64,000 nt of DNA from NCBI RefSeq assembly GCF_963678865.1, contig NZ_OY787459.1, forward strand, positions 83,501-147,500. Direction: 5' to 3'. The notes beneath the pieces are model-generated. The model saw only the letters and a list, made by a program, of their open reading frames with translations, made no database searches and was not told the DNA's origin. This DNA comes from Maridesulfovibrio sp. (GTDB taxonomy: Bacteria; Desulfobacterota; Desulfovibrionia; Desulfovibrionales; Desulfovibrionaceae). Shown here one piece after another: positions 26,883 to 35,308 of this stretch. Made by a program: the position numbers and the translations under genes. Every line of letters starts with the position of its first letter. Within the stretch, counting starts at the first letter, position 1.

Positions 26883-27425
26883 TTATTCCAGCGTACTTGA
26901 TAATTTATCAAAATATGGCCGTACAACCTCCACATCTTCATCCGAAGCCTGCATCATAGCTTTTGCAGTTTTCATGGATGAAAGCATGTGTTCTTTCATC
27001 ATTTTTTTCTGTTCAGAGCTCATGTTGGGGTCGGCTTCCATCTGGGCTATAGCTGCTTCAAGCTCTGCCATGCCGGCGTTGCCGTCAGCTTCCATTGCTA
27101 TTGAGGCAAACGCCTTGACCACACGTCCTGCTGTTTCAGGCCATGTTTTATAGGTAAAGCCATTAGCTTCAATGATTCGTTTGGCTTGTGGGGTGTAGCC
27201 GTAAAGCATGGCAAATTCCTTGTGCAGCATCTCCGGGTCAAGCGGGTCTGCATCACTTTCTCCAGATTCTTCTATTTCCGCATCCATCTGGTCCATGATT
27301 GGGTCAAGTTGTTCCAGCGTTTTAATTACTCTTTCAACCTGATCTCCAGTTAAAGGTGATGCAGCATTGGCAGTGAATGCGAAAAGGAAGGTTAAAACGA
27401 TCAGCATCAGTATTTTTTTAAGCAT
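26883..27425 (-). CDS. Secreted helical protein of unknown function
   Basis: 180 aa. I do not recognise the family. A signal peptide is clear (MLKKILMLIVLTFLFAFTANA). The mature part is acidic and predicted helical, with PLTGDQVERVIKTLEQLDP at its start, MDQMDAEIEESGESDADPLD in the middle and a methionine-rich segment (SSEQKKMMKEHMLSSMKTAK). No metal or catalytic motif stands out. GGAGG lies 6 nt upstream of the ATG. It has its own terminator and no obvious partner. Periplasmic location is inferred. Confidence 0.7.
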   Translation of the reverse strand: MLKKILMLIVLTFLFAFTANAASPLTGDQVERVIKTLEQLDPIMDQMDAEIEESGESDADPLDPEMLHKEFAMLYGYTPQAKRIIEANGFTYKTWPETAGRVVKAFASIAMEADGNAGMAELEAAIAQMEADPNMSSEQKKMMKEHMLSSMKTAKAMMQASDEDVEVVRPYFDKLSSTLE

Positions 27426-27508
27426 TATTCCTCCATACGGATTGTTGCCCCGACTTAATACTTAAAAATATATATGAAATTAAAAATTTGTAAAGAGGGG
27501 GTAAAATG

Positions 27509-27542
27509 AAAGGCCCTCGCTTCTTTCGAAACGAGGGCCTTT
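27509..27542. terminator. Terminator downstream of glnN
   Basis: GAAAGGCCCTCG and CGAGGGCCTTTC form a perfect 12-bp stem with a 10-nt loop. It lies 32 bp past the glnN stop. The T tract after it on the minus strand is weak. Confidence 0.8.
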
Positions 27543-27573
27543 CTAAGCTTAAGGATATGGCAGTAATTGATAC

Positions 27574-29760
27574 TTATTTGATGAACAGCATTTCGGAGTA
27601 GCTGGGCAGGCACCAGAGGTCGTCTGCAACAACTTCTTCGAGCTGGTCAGCGTACTTGCGAACTTCCAGCATTGCGGGAAGAGCAGTATCGCAGAGATAT
27701 CTAGCTTCTTTCAGAACGTCGCCTTCAGGCTTGGCTTGCATAATTTTTTCAAGCTCAATGTTGGCAGTCTGCATTCCGCGAAGTTTTGCAGTCAAGTCTT
27801 CAAGAGTGCCGGTGGTGAACTCAACGCCGATTTCTTTCATTGCAGCGCAGGTTTCAGCCAGCTCTTTCTGGTAGCGAACAGCGCCGGGAAGGATGTGGGT
27901 CTTGGCGAGTTTGGTAACCAGTGCTGCCTCGGTGACGATGGCCTGGTTGTACTGTTCAAGGTAGATTTCCTTGCGGCTTTCAAGTTCTTCCTTAGTGAAT
28001 ACACCGTATTTGGTGAACATTGCTACTGATTCAGGAGAAGCGATTTCGGGGATGGCATCTGCGGAGGTACGCAGGTTGGGCAGGCCGCGTTTTTCAACGG
28101 CTTCCTTGTGCCATTCGTCAGAGTAACCGTCACCGTTGAAGACAACCTGACCGTGAGTGTCCATGATGTCTTTGATGACTTTGTTAACCGCATCATTGAG
28201 CTTGGATTTGTCGCCGCCCATGATTTTTTCCATTTCATCAGCGATGAAATCAAGAGATTCAGCCATCATGGTGTTCAGAGCAACCTGAGGACCGGCGATG
28301 GAGAGGTGAGAACCTACTGCACGGAATTCAAAGCGGTTACCGGTGAAAGCAAAGGGGCTGGTGCGGTTACGGTCACCGGCATCTCTGGGCAGGGGAGGCA
28401 GAGTGTCTACGCCTGCTTTGAGGAAACCAGTGGAAGTAGGAGTCGGAGAATTACCTTCCTGAATCTTGCTGAAAATTTCAGAAAGCTGGTCGCCGAGGAA
28501 GACGGACATGATTGCCGGGGGGGCTTCGTTTGCACCGAGGCGGTGGTCGTTGGAAGCGGTGGCAACTACTGCACGCAGGAGTTTGCTGTGCATGTGCACT
28601 GCGCGGATTGCAGCTGCGCAGAAAACGAGGAACTGTGCGTTTTCAGTGGGATTGTCGCCCGGATCAAACAGGGAACCGTGGCCGTTGCAGCTCAGGGAGT
28701 AGTTGAGGTGCTTACCGGAACCGTTGATTCCTGCGAAAGGTTTTTCGTGGAGCAGACAAGTCATGCCGTGTCTTTTTGCTACACTTTTAAGGGTGGTCAT
28801 AACCATCTGGTTGTGGTCGGTAGCAATATTGGACTGCTCGTATACAGGAGCAATTTCGAACTGTCCGGGAGCTACTTCGTTGTGACGGGTCTTGACCGGA
28901 ACGCCCAGTTTGTAGAGCTCATGTTCAACGTCCATCATGAAAGAGAGGACGCGGCGGGGAACTGCTCCGAAGTAATGGTCGTCCAGTTCCTGGCCTTTGG
29001 CGGGCTTAGCGCCGAAGAGGGTTCTGCCGGCCATCATGAGGTCAGGGCGGGCAAAGAAAAAGTTGCGGTCAATCAGGAAGTATTCCTGTTCGGGGCCGGC
29101 ATTGGAGACAACGCGGTTGCCGGAATCGTCGCCGAAAATTTTCAGGATACGCTGAGCGGAAGTATTAACTACCTGAGATGCTTTGAGCAGGGGAGTCTTT
29201 TTATCGAGTGCTTCACCTTTCCAGGAAATGAATGCGGTGGGGATGCACAGGAATGTTCCGTTGGGGTTTTCAAGAATGTATGCGGGGCTGGTTACGTCCC
29301 ATGCAGTGTATCCGCGTGCTTCAAAGGTGGCGCGCAGTCCGCCGTTGGGGAAGCTGGAAGCATCAGGTTCACCCTGAATGAGCAGCTTGCCTTCAAATTC
29401 AGCAATGCAGTTGCCTTTGCCGTCAGGGGAGATGAAGCTGTCGTGTTTTTCAGCGGTCAGGCCGGTCAGGGGATAGAAAACGTGGGTGTAGTGGGTTGCA
29501 CCTTTTTCCAGTGCCCATTCTTTCATTGCGTTTGCAACGGTATCGGCGATGGAAGGATCGATTGCAGCGCCTTCTTCAATGGTTTTTTTCAGGGATTTGT
29601 AGACTTTCTTGGGAAGTCTGTCCTTCATTACATTGTCGTTGAAGACATTGCAGCCGAAGAGTTCGGTGGGTTTGGTGTCGGCAAAGCTGAAGGAAGCTTC
29701 AGGGGTGGAGTAGCCGGTTACTGCGGTGATCGCGCCCTGACGAGAGGTGTTTGAACTCAT
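27574..29760 (-). CDS. glnN: Glutamine synthetase type III
   Basis: 728 aa, the length of GS III and much longer than the roughly 470 aa GS I. It makes glutamine from glutamate, ammonia and ATP. The GS III-type ATP-site block [13 protein letters not shown], the [15 protein letters not shown] metal-binding segment and the [17 protein letters not shown] stretch are visible. A strong AAGGAG precedes the ATG. Codon use is strongly biased, as in highly expressed genes. It diverges from glnHPQ across 820 bp carrying three repeated operator-like sites, so nitrogen control is likely. A 548-codon open frame on the opposite strand is a by-product of this codon bias. Confidence 0.95.
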   Translation of the reverse strand: MSSNTSRQGAITAVTGYSTPEASFSFADTKPTELFGCNVFNDNVMKDRLPKKVYKSLKKTIEEGAAIDPSIADTVANAMKEWALEKGATHYTHVFYPLTGLTAEKHDSFISPDGKGNCIAEFEGKLLIQGEPDASSFPNGGLRATFEARGYTAWDVTSPAYILENPNGTFLCIPTAFISWKGEALDKKTPLLKASQVVNTSAQRILKIFGDDSGNRVVSNAGPEQEYFLIDRNFFFARPDLMMAGRTLFGAKPAKGQELDDHYFGAVPRRVLSFMMDVEHELYKLGVPVKTRHNEVAPGQFEIAPVYEQSNIATDHNQMVMTTLKSVAKRHGMTCLLHEKPFAGINGSGKHLNYSLSCNGHGSLFDPGDNPTENAQFLVFCAAAIRAVHMHSKLLRAVVATASNDHRLGANEAPPAIMSVFLGDQLSEIFSKIQEGNSPTPTSTGFLKAGVDTLPPLPRDAGDRNRTSPFAFTGNRFEFRAVGSHLSIAGPQVALNTMMAESLDFIADEMEKIMGGDKSKLNDAVNKVIKDIMDTHGQVVFNGDGYSDEWHKEAVEKRGLPNLRTSADAIPEIASPESVAMFTKYGVFTKEELESRKEIYLEQYNQAIVTEAALVTKLAKTHILPGAVRYQKELAETCAAMKEIGVEFTTGTLEDLTAKLRGMQTANIELEKIMQAKPEGDVLKEARYLCDTALPAMLEVRKYADQLEEVVADDLWCLPSYSEMLFIK

Positions 29761-30581
29761 TTGAAAAAACTCCTTGAATATTTTTTATTGGTGATCCCCG
29801 CTCGGCGGAGAATTTTGGGCTTTAATCAAAACTTCTTTTCGCTAAGCATTTAGCGTGCCTAATAACTTTTTTTCTATTTTTTCAAGTGTTTAATTTAAAA
29901 AGTGTTCTGTCGTTCAGTTTGTGTTCTTACAAAAATGTAGAATAGGTTGGTTGTCGAATAAATCTTTGTTACAAAATTGTAATTGGCTTTCTCGGTCTGC
30001 GTGTTGGTGTTTGTTTTGCTTACAAAAATGTATAAAATTTGCCACATGCGGGCTGTTATTATCTGGAAAGTGGTGAATTTTCGTAAAATATGAGCTTGAG
30101 AAAGAATGAACGTATCAGTTTTGAACGTTTGTTTTCTACATTAATATATTGAGCTTGTCAGTATTTAATTTTGAAAAATGATTCGTAGTTGAATTTGGCA
30201 TGCTGATTTTGCAGTTATTTGAGAAAAACGATCTTTGATCGAAGCGGTTTTTTGATAGTTAATGATGAAGTATATTTTAAATAATTAATGTGTGCGGTTG
30301 CAGTTATTTGTTGTTTAGTCGCAGGTAGATTGATTTAGAAATCAGTAAAAAAAGTAGAAATAAAATACGTGTATTTTTGATTTGTTAGCATTATTTTGGT
30401 TTTTGATAAGTTTTCTAATAATGTGTGAGTGTCGGTAATGTCTTGAATTAAGTTGTGTTTAATGCTAATTTTTCCTCCTTCGACAAATAATCGACGGATT
30501 ATTTTCTTGTTGATCGGTCTATCTTCATTATTTCTGGTGAAGATTTTTTTAAAGAAATGATATTTCAGTCTTGGAGGATTC
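29761..30581. other. Long AT-rich spacer between glnN and glnH
   Basis: 821 bp without a credible gene. It holds a perfect hairpin CGCTAA-GCAT-TTAGCG (29840-29855, in the glnN leader), three TTACA-N4-TGTA sites (29927-30033) and CGATC-TTT-GATCG (30229-30241). The rest is T-rich with no convincing ORF. The length is unusual for this compact window and suggests two divergent promoters with upstream activator sites. Confidence 0.6.
29927..30033 (-). promoter_or_regulatory. Three TTACA-N4-TGTA operator-like repeats upstream of glnN
   Basis: Copies at 29927-29940, 29969-29982 and 30020-30033 read TTACAAAAATGTAG, TTACAAAATTGTAA and TTACAAAAATGTAT. Each is an inverted repeat of TTACA/TGTA(A) with a 4-nt centre. 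The starts are 42 and 51 bp apart, close to whole numbers of helical turns. They lie 167-274 bp upstream of the glnN start codon, a usual distance for activator binding. The cognate regulator is unknown. Confidence 0.5.
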
Positions 30582-31325
30582 ATGAAAAAACTGCTTTCAC
30601 TCATCGTTGCTGCGCTGATTACCGCAATCATGGTAGGAACTGCTTTCGCCGGTAAACTTACTGTTGCCTGTGATACCAGCTTCCCTCCTTTTGAATTTAA
30701 AGATCCTGCTACCGGAAAGCATACCGGTTTCGATGTTGAGCTCTGGGAAGCCATTGCTAAAAAGATTGGTGCAGAGTACGACCTGCAGCCCATGGATTTC
30801 AACGGAATTATCCCCGGCCTGCAGTCTAATCAGCTGGATGTAGGTATCGCCGGTATCACCATCAAGCCCGAGCGTGCTAAAGTAGTCGATTTCTCCGATG
30901 GTTACTACAACTCCGGCCTGCTCATTCTCGTTAAAAAGGACAACAATTCCATCAATGGTATTGAAGACCTTAAAGGTAAGATTATTTCCACCAAGTTGAG
31001 CACTTCTTCCGCTGACTTTGCAAAGAGCGCAGATGCCAAGGAAGTCAAGCTTTACCCCAACAACGACGCCATGTTCATGGAACTCATGACCGGCGGTGCT
31101 GATGCTGTTATCTTTGACTCCCCGGTTATCGCTGATTTCATGCGCAAAGCAGGTAAGGGTCAGGTTAAAGTTGTGGGTCCTCTTTACAACGGCCAGCAGT
31201 ACGGTATTGCTTTCCCCAAAGGAAGCGAGCTTGTTGCAAAAGTTAATGCAGCTCTCAAGGACCTGCGCAAGGACGGTACCTATCGCGAACTGTACGTTAA
31301 GTGGTTCGGCACTGAGCCTAAATAA
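30582..31325 (+). CDS. glnH: Glutamine/polar amino acid ABC transporter binding protein
   Basis: 247 aa, matching GlnH-type periplasmic binding proteins. A signal peptide (MKKLLSLIVAALITAIMVGT, ending AFA) is followed by KLTVACDTSFPPFEF, the family's first strand. GFDVELWEAIAKKIGAEYDL and DVGIAGITIKPERAKVVDFS are ligand-site blocks of the cluster 3 binding proteins. A strong GGAGG precedes the ATG, and codon bias is high. It heads glnHPQ, with a hairpin between it and glnP. Glutamine is inferred from similarity and from divergence with glutamine synthetase. Confidence 0.9.
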   Translation: MKKLLSLIVAALITAIMVGTAFAGKLTVACDTSFPPFEFKDPATGKHTGFDVELWEAIAKKIGAEYDLQPMDFNGIIPGLQSNQLDVGIAGITIKPERAKVVDFSDGYYNSGLLILVKKDNNSINGIEDLKGKIISTKLSTSSADFAKSADAKEVKLYPNNDAMFMELMTGGADAVIFDSPVIADFMRKAGKGQVKVVGPLYNGQQYGIAFPKGSELVAKVNAALKDLRKDGTYRELYVKWFGTEPK

Positions 31326-31354
31326 TTTATTCAATTATTCCTAACGTGTTCAAT

Positions 31355-31378
31355 AGGGCGGCCTTTGTTGCCGCCCTT
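31355..31378 (+). terminator. Hairpin between glnH and glnP
   Basis: AGGGCGGC and GCCGCCCTT form a strong 8-bp stem, and TTCTTTTTT follows 8 nt later. Inside an operon such a structure is usually a partial terminator or an mRNA-end stabiliser that raises binding-protein over permease expression. Confidence 0.6.
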
Positions 31379-31403
31379 CATTCTTTTTTAAACAGGGGTC
31401 CTA

Positions 31404-32072
31404 ATGGCATTTGCATTTGACACTACAGTTTTCTGGGACACTTTTCCCATGCTCATGCGTGGTCTTAAGCTTACTGTTGAGATCACTATCGGCGGTTTGG
31501 TTTTCGGGTTCTTATTTGGAAGCGCAGCAGGCCTGATGAAGCTATCGCGTAATTTTTTTACCCGAAAAATTGCCGGGGTTTACGTAGAAGCCATCAGGGG
31601 TACTCCCATGCTTGTACAGGCCATGTTTCTCTATTACGGGGTTCCTATGGCTATCGGGATGCGTATTCCGCCAATGACCGCCGGTATCATTATTATTGCT
31701 GTCAATTCAGGTGCCTACATCGCCGAAATCGTTCGAGGTGCGGTCCAGTCCATTAACAAGGGACAAGTCGAAGCCGGCCGTTCCATCGGCCTTACCAGTG
31801 CTCAGACCATGCGCTACATTGTCTGGCCGCAGGCGCTTAAGCGTATGATCCCGCCTCTCGGAAACCAGTTCATCATCAGCCTCAAGGATACTTCTCTGCT
31901 TATGGTCATCGGTGTCGGTGAGCTTATGAGAACCGGGCAGGAAATCACCTCTGTTAACTTCCGGGCTTTTGAAGTTTATCTTGCTGTAGCCTGTGTTTAC
32001 CTTGTTATGACACTCTCCATTGCATATGTAATGCGTCGCATTGAGAAAAAGCTGAATACTTCCCGGAGGTAG
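31404..32072 (+). CDS. glnP: Amino acid ABC transporter permease, GlnP/HisM type
   Basis: 222 aa with about five hydrophobic segments. [20 protein letters not shown] is the usual N-terminal start, and the cytoplasmic EAA loop appears as [31 protein letters not shown] in two parts. [20 protein letters not shown] is the typical RGTP motif. It pairs with glnQ, which starts 4 nt after its stop, and with glnH. A homodimer would form the inner membrane channel for polar amino acids. Confidence 0.92.
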   Translation: MAFAFDTTVFWDTFPMLMRGLKLTVEITIGGLVFGFLFGSAAGLMKLSRNFFTRKIAGVYVEAIRGTPMLVQAMFLYYGVPMAIGMRIPPMTAGIIIIAVNSGAYIAEIVRGAVQSINKGQVEAGRSIGLTSAQTMRYIVWPQALKRMIPPLGNQFIISLKDTSLLMVIGVGELMRTGQEITSVNFRAFEVYLAVACVYLVMTLSIAYVMRRIEKKLNTSRR

Positions 32073-32076
32073 TAAA

Positions 32077-32808
32077 ATGATTGAGATTAAGAACCTTCAT
32101 AAAAATTTCGGGAAGCTGGAAGTCATTAAAGGTATCGATTTAACGGTCGAGTCTGGTGAAGTTGTCTGTATTATCGGGCCTTCCGGTTCAGGTAAATCTA
32201 CTGTACTGCGCTGTATCAATAAGCTTGAAGAGCCGACTTCCGGCACTATTATTGTGGATGGTCATGATATCATGTCCCCGTCTACCAATATTAATGAAGT
32301 GCGTACTGAAGCTGGTATGGTTTTTCAGCAGTTCAATCTTTTTCCGCATATGACCATTCTTGAGAATGTGACTCTCGGTCCTGTCAAAGTCCGCAAGATA
32401 GGCAAGAGTGATGCTGATGAACTCGGCTTGAAACTGTTGGCCAAAGTCGGCCTTAAAGATAAGGCCCATAACTATCCGGAACAGTTGTCCGGAGGCCAGA
32501 AGCAGCGTGTTGCCATTGCTCGTTCGCTTGCGTTGCAGCCCAAGGTAATCCTTTTTGATGAACCGACATCCGCTCTTGACCCCGAACTTGTCGGAGAGGT
32601 GCTGGAAGTAATGCAGCAGCTTGCCAAAGAGGGCATGACCATGATCGTGGTTACCCATGAAATGGGATTTGCCAAGGAGGTTGCCGACCGCCTGATTTTT
32701 ATCGATCAGGGCATTATTCAGGAAGAAGGTGATCCTACTGAGGTTTTTGCCAATCCGAAGAATCCGAGACTGAAGGATTTTCTTGGAAAGGTTGTTTCCC
32801 ATATCTAA
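32077..32808 (+). CDS. glnQ: Amino acid ABC transporter ATPase
   Basis: 243 aa, the standard GlnQ length. Walker A is [13 protein letters not shown] (about residues 33-45), [18 protein letters not shown] is the typical Q-loop, the signature is [18 protein letters not shown], and Walker B is [39 protein letters not shown] holds the switch histidine. It is third in glnHPQ, with AGG close upstream of the ATG. The operon terminator follows at 32831-32866. Confidence 0.95.
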   Translation: MIEIKNLHKNFGKLEVIKGIDLTVESGEVVCIIGPSGSGKSTVLRCINKLEEPTSGTIIVDGHDIMSPSTNINEVRTEAGMVFQQFNLFPHMTILENVTLGPVKVRKIGKSDADELGLKLLAKVGLKDKAHNYPEQLSGGQKQRVAIARSLALQPKVILFDEPTSALDPELVGEVLEVMQQLAKEGMTMIVVTHEMGFAKEVADRLIFIDQGIIQEEGDPTEVFANPKNPRLKDFLGKVVSHI

Positions 32809-32830
32809 TTGATCATCAAAGTTTAATTTC

Positions 32831-32866
32831 AAAGGGCAGTCCTCAGGGGCTGCCTTTTTTTCTTTT
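32831..32866 (+). terminator. Terminator of glnHPQ
   Basis: AAAGGGCAG and CTGCCTTT flank an 8-10 nt loop with internal pairing and run into TTTTTTTCTTTT, 23 bp after the glnQ stop. Confidence 0.85.
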
Positions 32867-32960
32867 GTAGCAGGTTGTTTTACGGGAACAGGTTGACGTA
32901 TTTGCTGCTTTGATAAATAAAAGGAAGATCTTTAATTTTGAATTCCCGGAGGCTGATTAA

Positions 32961-33536
32961 ATGAAGAAATTTTTTAGTTGCAGCATTGTTTTTCTTGTTT
33001 TGGTCCTAGTTAGCTCTTTTGCTTATGCCGATGGTTATCCTGAGTTGCGTGGAACATGGGTCGGTTTAGTTAAAATGATTAGCAAAGACGGTGCTGTTAA
33101 GGAAAGCAAAGCGGCTTTGATCATTAAAAAACAGGAAGGAAATCTCTTTACCGGTGAAAAAGCCTGGTTTGCCGCCAATAAAGAAAATCTGGTAACCGAG
33201 GGTTTCAGCGGAATTATCGGGGTTGATGGTGTGAGCCTTTATTTTACAGAGCATGAAGATGGTTACACTTTTGGAGCCTTGAACGGTAAAGAACACATGT
33301 CGCTCTATTATTTGGAGAACGGACGTAAAGCGAAAGCAATCTACTACCAGATGGAAAGGATTCGTTTTGCCCGTGCATTTGTGGATATCGATAAAGACGG
33401 CAGTAAAACCATCATCCGTTCGGAAGTGGTCAAAGTTTATCCTTTGAATGCTGAACGGATTATGCGCGAAGCCGACCTGAATAAGGATGGAAAGTTGAGT
33501 AAAAAAGAGTGGGAAGAGTGGAAAAAAGATAAGTAA
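32961..33536 (+). CDS. Secreted protein with C-terminal EF-hand-like motifs
   Basis: 191 aa. A signal peptide (MKKFFSCSIVFLVLVLVSSF, ending AYA) is followed by a beta-rich central part (ELRGTWVGLVKMISKDGAV) that could be a small barrel. The last 50 residues carry two DxDxDG-type calcium loops: DIDKDGSKTIIRSE and the canonical DLNKDGKLSKKEW. The second fits an EF-hand well; the first is less regular. GGAGG lies close to the ATG. Calcium binding in the periplasm is inferred from the motif. No partner is adjacent; a terminator follows. Confidence 0.75.
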   Translation: MKKFFSCSIVFLVLVLVSSFAYADGYPELRGTWVGLVKMISKDGAVKESKAALIIKKQEGNLFTGEKAWFAANKENLVTEGFSGIIGVDGVSLYFTEHEDGYTFGALNGKEHMSLYYLENGRKAKAIYYQMERIRFARAFVDIDKDGSKTIIRSEVVKVYPLNAERIMREADLNKDGKLSKKEWEEWKKDK

Positions 33537-33555
33537 AATTTTCTTATCTGATTTG

Positions 33556-33590
33556 AAAAAGGCACGGATTACGTCCGTGCCTTTATTGTT
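33556..33590 (+). terminator. Terminator after the EF-hand protein gene
   Basis: AAAGGCACGGA-TTACG-TCCGTGCCTTT forms an 11-bp stem, then ATTGTTTTT. Confidence 0.9.
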
Positions 33591-33620
33591 TTTGGGATGT
33601 TTTTGCCGTTTCTTATTGGA

Positions 33621-33759
33621 TTAATTCAAAGCTTCCACAATGGTTTCGCCGAATTTTGCTGCAGCTAATGCAGGGAGAGTCTTGGTGTTGCACAGCAGAT
33701 TCTGGGGCGGGGATTGGAGTTTCTTGCATGCTGAAGCCAGTGCAATAGACCTAAGTATA
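33621..33759 (-). pseudogene. Possible C-terminal remnant of an unidentified gene
   Basis: On the minus strand an open frame of about 46 codons without a proper start ends at TAA (33621-33623). It reads ...NTKTLPALAAAKFGETIVEALN in its last part, with codon use like true genes of the window. It lies directly beyond the 3' end of the orphan nuclease-like gene and has no ribosome site, so it could be what is left of a gene cut by an insertion. I cannot name a parent family, and chance is not excluded. Confidence 0.3.
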
Positions 33760-33784
33760 AATACCCATATCCGCCAGGTGATAT

Positions 33785-35059
33785 TTATTTGGCAAAGAAG
33801 TTTCTTTCTTCTTCTGTTAAATGTATGTCTTCATTTTTTTTGGTGGTGGTATATAGGTTGAAAACCATCAGGTGAACCCAGTGATAATCTTCAATGTCAT
33901 TAAAAGTATTAATGGTGGTGTGCCATTCGTTTTTAGCAAATTCGTTCTCAATCCTTACCATACATGGATGTTGAAGGAACGTTTCTCTAATTAGTTCAAG
34001 TAATACATTGAAATTTTTTTCAGTTCTATTGAATATAGTCAGTATTATTTTGCATGATTGGCAGAGTGTGTCTTGAATGAGGGTGTTGATAGTATATGTC
34101 AAACCTTCGCCGCATCGCCATGTGAAGCATCTGCCTATGATTGCGGGCCGGTTTGCGATCGACACTTCAAAACCATTTTCACCAACATGGTTAAACATAT
34201 CTTTCCCATTATTGCCTGAAAAATGGGTGTTTAGATTTGAAACCAAGATGTTTCGCAGGTCATGATCATTGTGGACGTCTAAAATTGTAGGGGTACGTTC
34301 AAAGCTGTTTCCGGTGTGGCGTAGTACCTGTATTGCTTTGGTGAAGTCTTCATCGGAGATAATAGGCATCTCGGGATTGACATTTTGACGGCGAAAGTTT
34401 GCATGATTGCAGTTAACATGCCCTGATGCAAAATTATTTGCTCCGGGGTTGGAAACAAGGTGGAGGGGAATTGTCTTGCCTCTTTTTTTTCTGATTGCAA
34501 CTGCGGAAATTACAAGTCTGCGCATCCTTTGGGCAAACAAATTTATATCATGAGCCTGCCATTCAAGATATTTGCTTATTGTTTCGTAATTACGCTGGAA
34601 ATGCCTCTTGAATGATTTTGGATCGGAATAAAGAGGACTGACATAATCTTTTATTATGCGGTCTTCTTTGATAGTGAAGCTGGGGCCTCCGTGCGCGTAA
34701 TGCATGCTCGGCCTACTGACCAGAAGCCGTTTGTCACCGGTAAATGGAATTTCCACTTGCGTTGTCATTCCATCATTTAAATCTGGTGGGTCCTGTCCAC
34801 TCACGGGCCTGTAGATTTTTCCCGCCGGGGTTAGCTTACAGAGGGCGGGCTTGCTCATGGTAATCTTATCTTCGCGCAGGGTTATTTGTTTGATGGAATT
34901 TTGCGCAACCAATTTTTCAACAAGCTCGGTTTCGGAAGCAGAAAAAAATATCTCTTTAGGTATAGATTCCACCTGCGGAATGATGCTGTTGTATACATTC
35001 TCCAGAATGATGCTTAGTTCGCAATCATTAAAGAGATTATTGCGATGTTGTTTAACCAT
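33785..35059 (-). CDS. Orphan protein, defence-nuclease-like, apparently catalytically degenerate
   Basis: 424 aa from the ATG at 35059, chosen because GGGAGG lies 6 nt upstream. The N-terminal 180 residues (IPKEIFFSASETELVEKL, IPFTGDKRLLVSRPS, YLEWQAHDINLFAQRMRRL) resemble the N-terminal domain of a bacterial protein family that I recall joined to TIR or restriction-nuclease domains. The C-terminal part (SFERTP near residue 252, then DLRNILVSNLNTHFSG) corresponds to the nuclease half of that family. There the usual TDILI...IAECKFW metal-binding core would be expected, but this protein has EVSIANRPAIIGRCFTW: the Asp, Glu and Lys are missing. The gene is a loner, AT-richer than its neighbours. 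Function unknown; the family link is from memory. Confidence 0.5.
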   Translation of the reverse strand: MVKQHRNNLFNDCELSIILENVYNSIIPQVESIPKEIFFSASETELVEKLVAQNSIKQITLREDKITMSKPALCKLTPAGKIYRPVSGQDPPDLNDGMTTQVEIPFTGDKRLLVSRPSMHYAHGGPSFTIKEDRIIKDYVSPLYSDPKSFKRHFQRNYETISKYLEWQAHDINLFAQRMRRLVISAVAIRKKRGKTIPLHLVSNPGANNFASGHVNCNHANFRRQNVNPEMPIISDEDFTKAIQVLRHTGNSFERTPTILDVHNDHDLRNILVSNLNTHFSGNNGKDMFNHVGENGFEVSIANRPAIIGRCFTWRCGEGLTYTINTLIQDTLCQSCKIILTIFNRTEKNFNVLLELIRETFLQHPCMVRIENEFAKNEWHTTINTFNDIEDYHWVHLMVFNLYTTTKKNEDIHLTEEERNFFAK

Positions 35060-35063
35060 ACCC

Positions 35064-35079
35064 TGCCTCCCGAGAGGCA
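35064..35079 (-). promoter_or_regulatory. Hairpin covering the ribosome site of the nuclease-like gene
   Basis: On the minus strand TGCCTC-TCGG-GAGGCA forms a 6-bp stem with a tetraloop. Its 3' arm contains the GGAGG used by the ATG at 35059, so the ribosome site may be masked in the mRNA. Confidence 0.45.
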
Positions 35080-35264
35080 ATAATTTGACTTTTTTTTGTG
35101 TACTAGGATTTATGCATGAATTATTCCGAAAATATTTTAAGTTGAGTGGGAATTGATCTGAACAATCTTCAGATTATTTTTCTATAATCTATATTAGTAA
35201 TAACTAATTGAGAATTGTCAACGTGAAGTGTCGGGCAATTGTTCTTGCTGCAGGATTTTGGAAT

Positions 35265-35290
35265 CTCCCCGGTTCGTTTGAACCGGGGAG
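35265..35290 (-). terminator. Hairpin downstream of ubiD
   Basis: CTCCCCGGTTC-GTTT-GAACCGGGGAG is a perfect 11-bp stem 18 bp past the ubiD stop. The T tract is weak on the minus strand, so it may end transcription poorly or protect the 3' end. Confidence 0.6.
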
Positions 35291-35308
35291 GGGGGGATTG
35301 CAATTGTT

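Noticed and set aside
28108..29754. A 548-codon open frame on the + strand opposite glnN
   Set aside because: It is fully antisense to glnN, has no ribosome site, and its composition (Phe, Val, Cys and Gly-rich) is what the biased codons of glnN give when read backwards.
30194..30213. A sigma-54-like TGGCA...TTGCA upstream of glnH
   Set aside because: The GG and GC elements are 12 nt apart; sigma-54 promoters need 10. I found no better -24/-12 site in the spacer on either strand.
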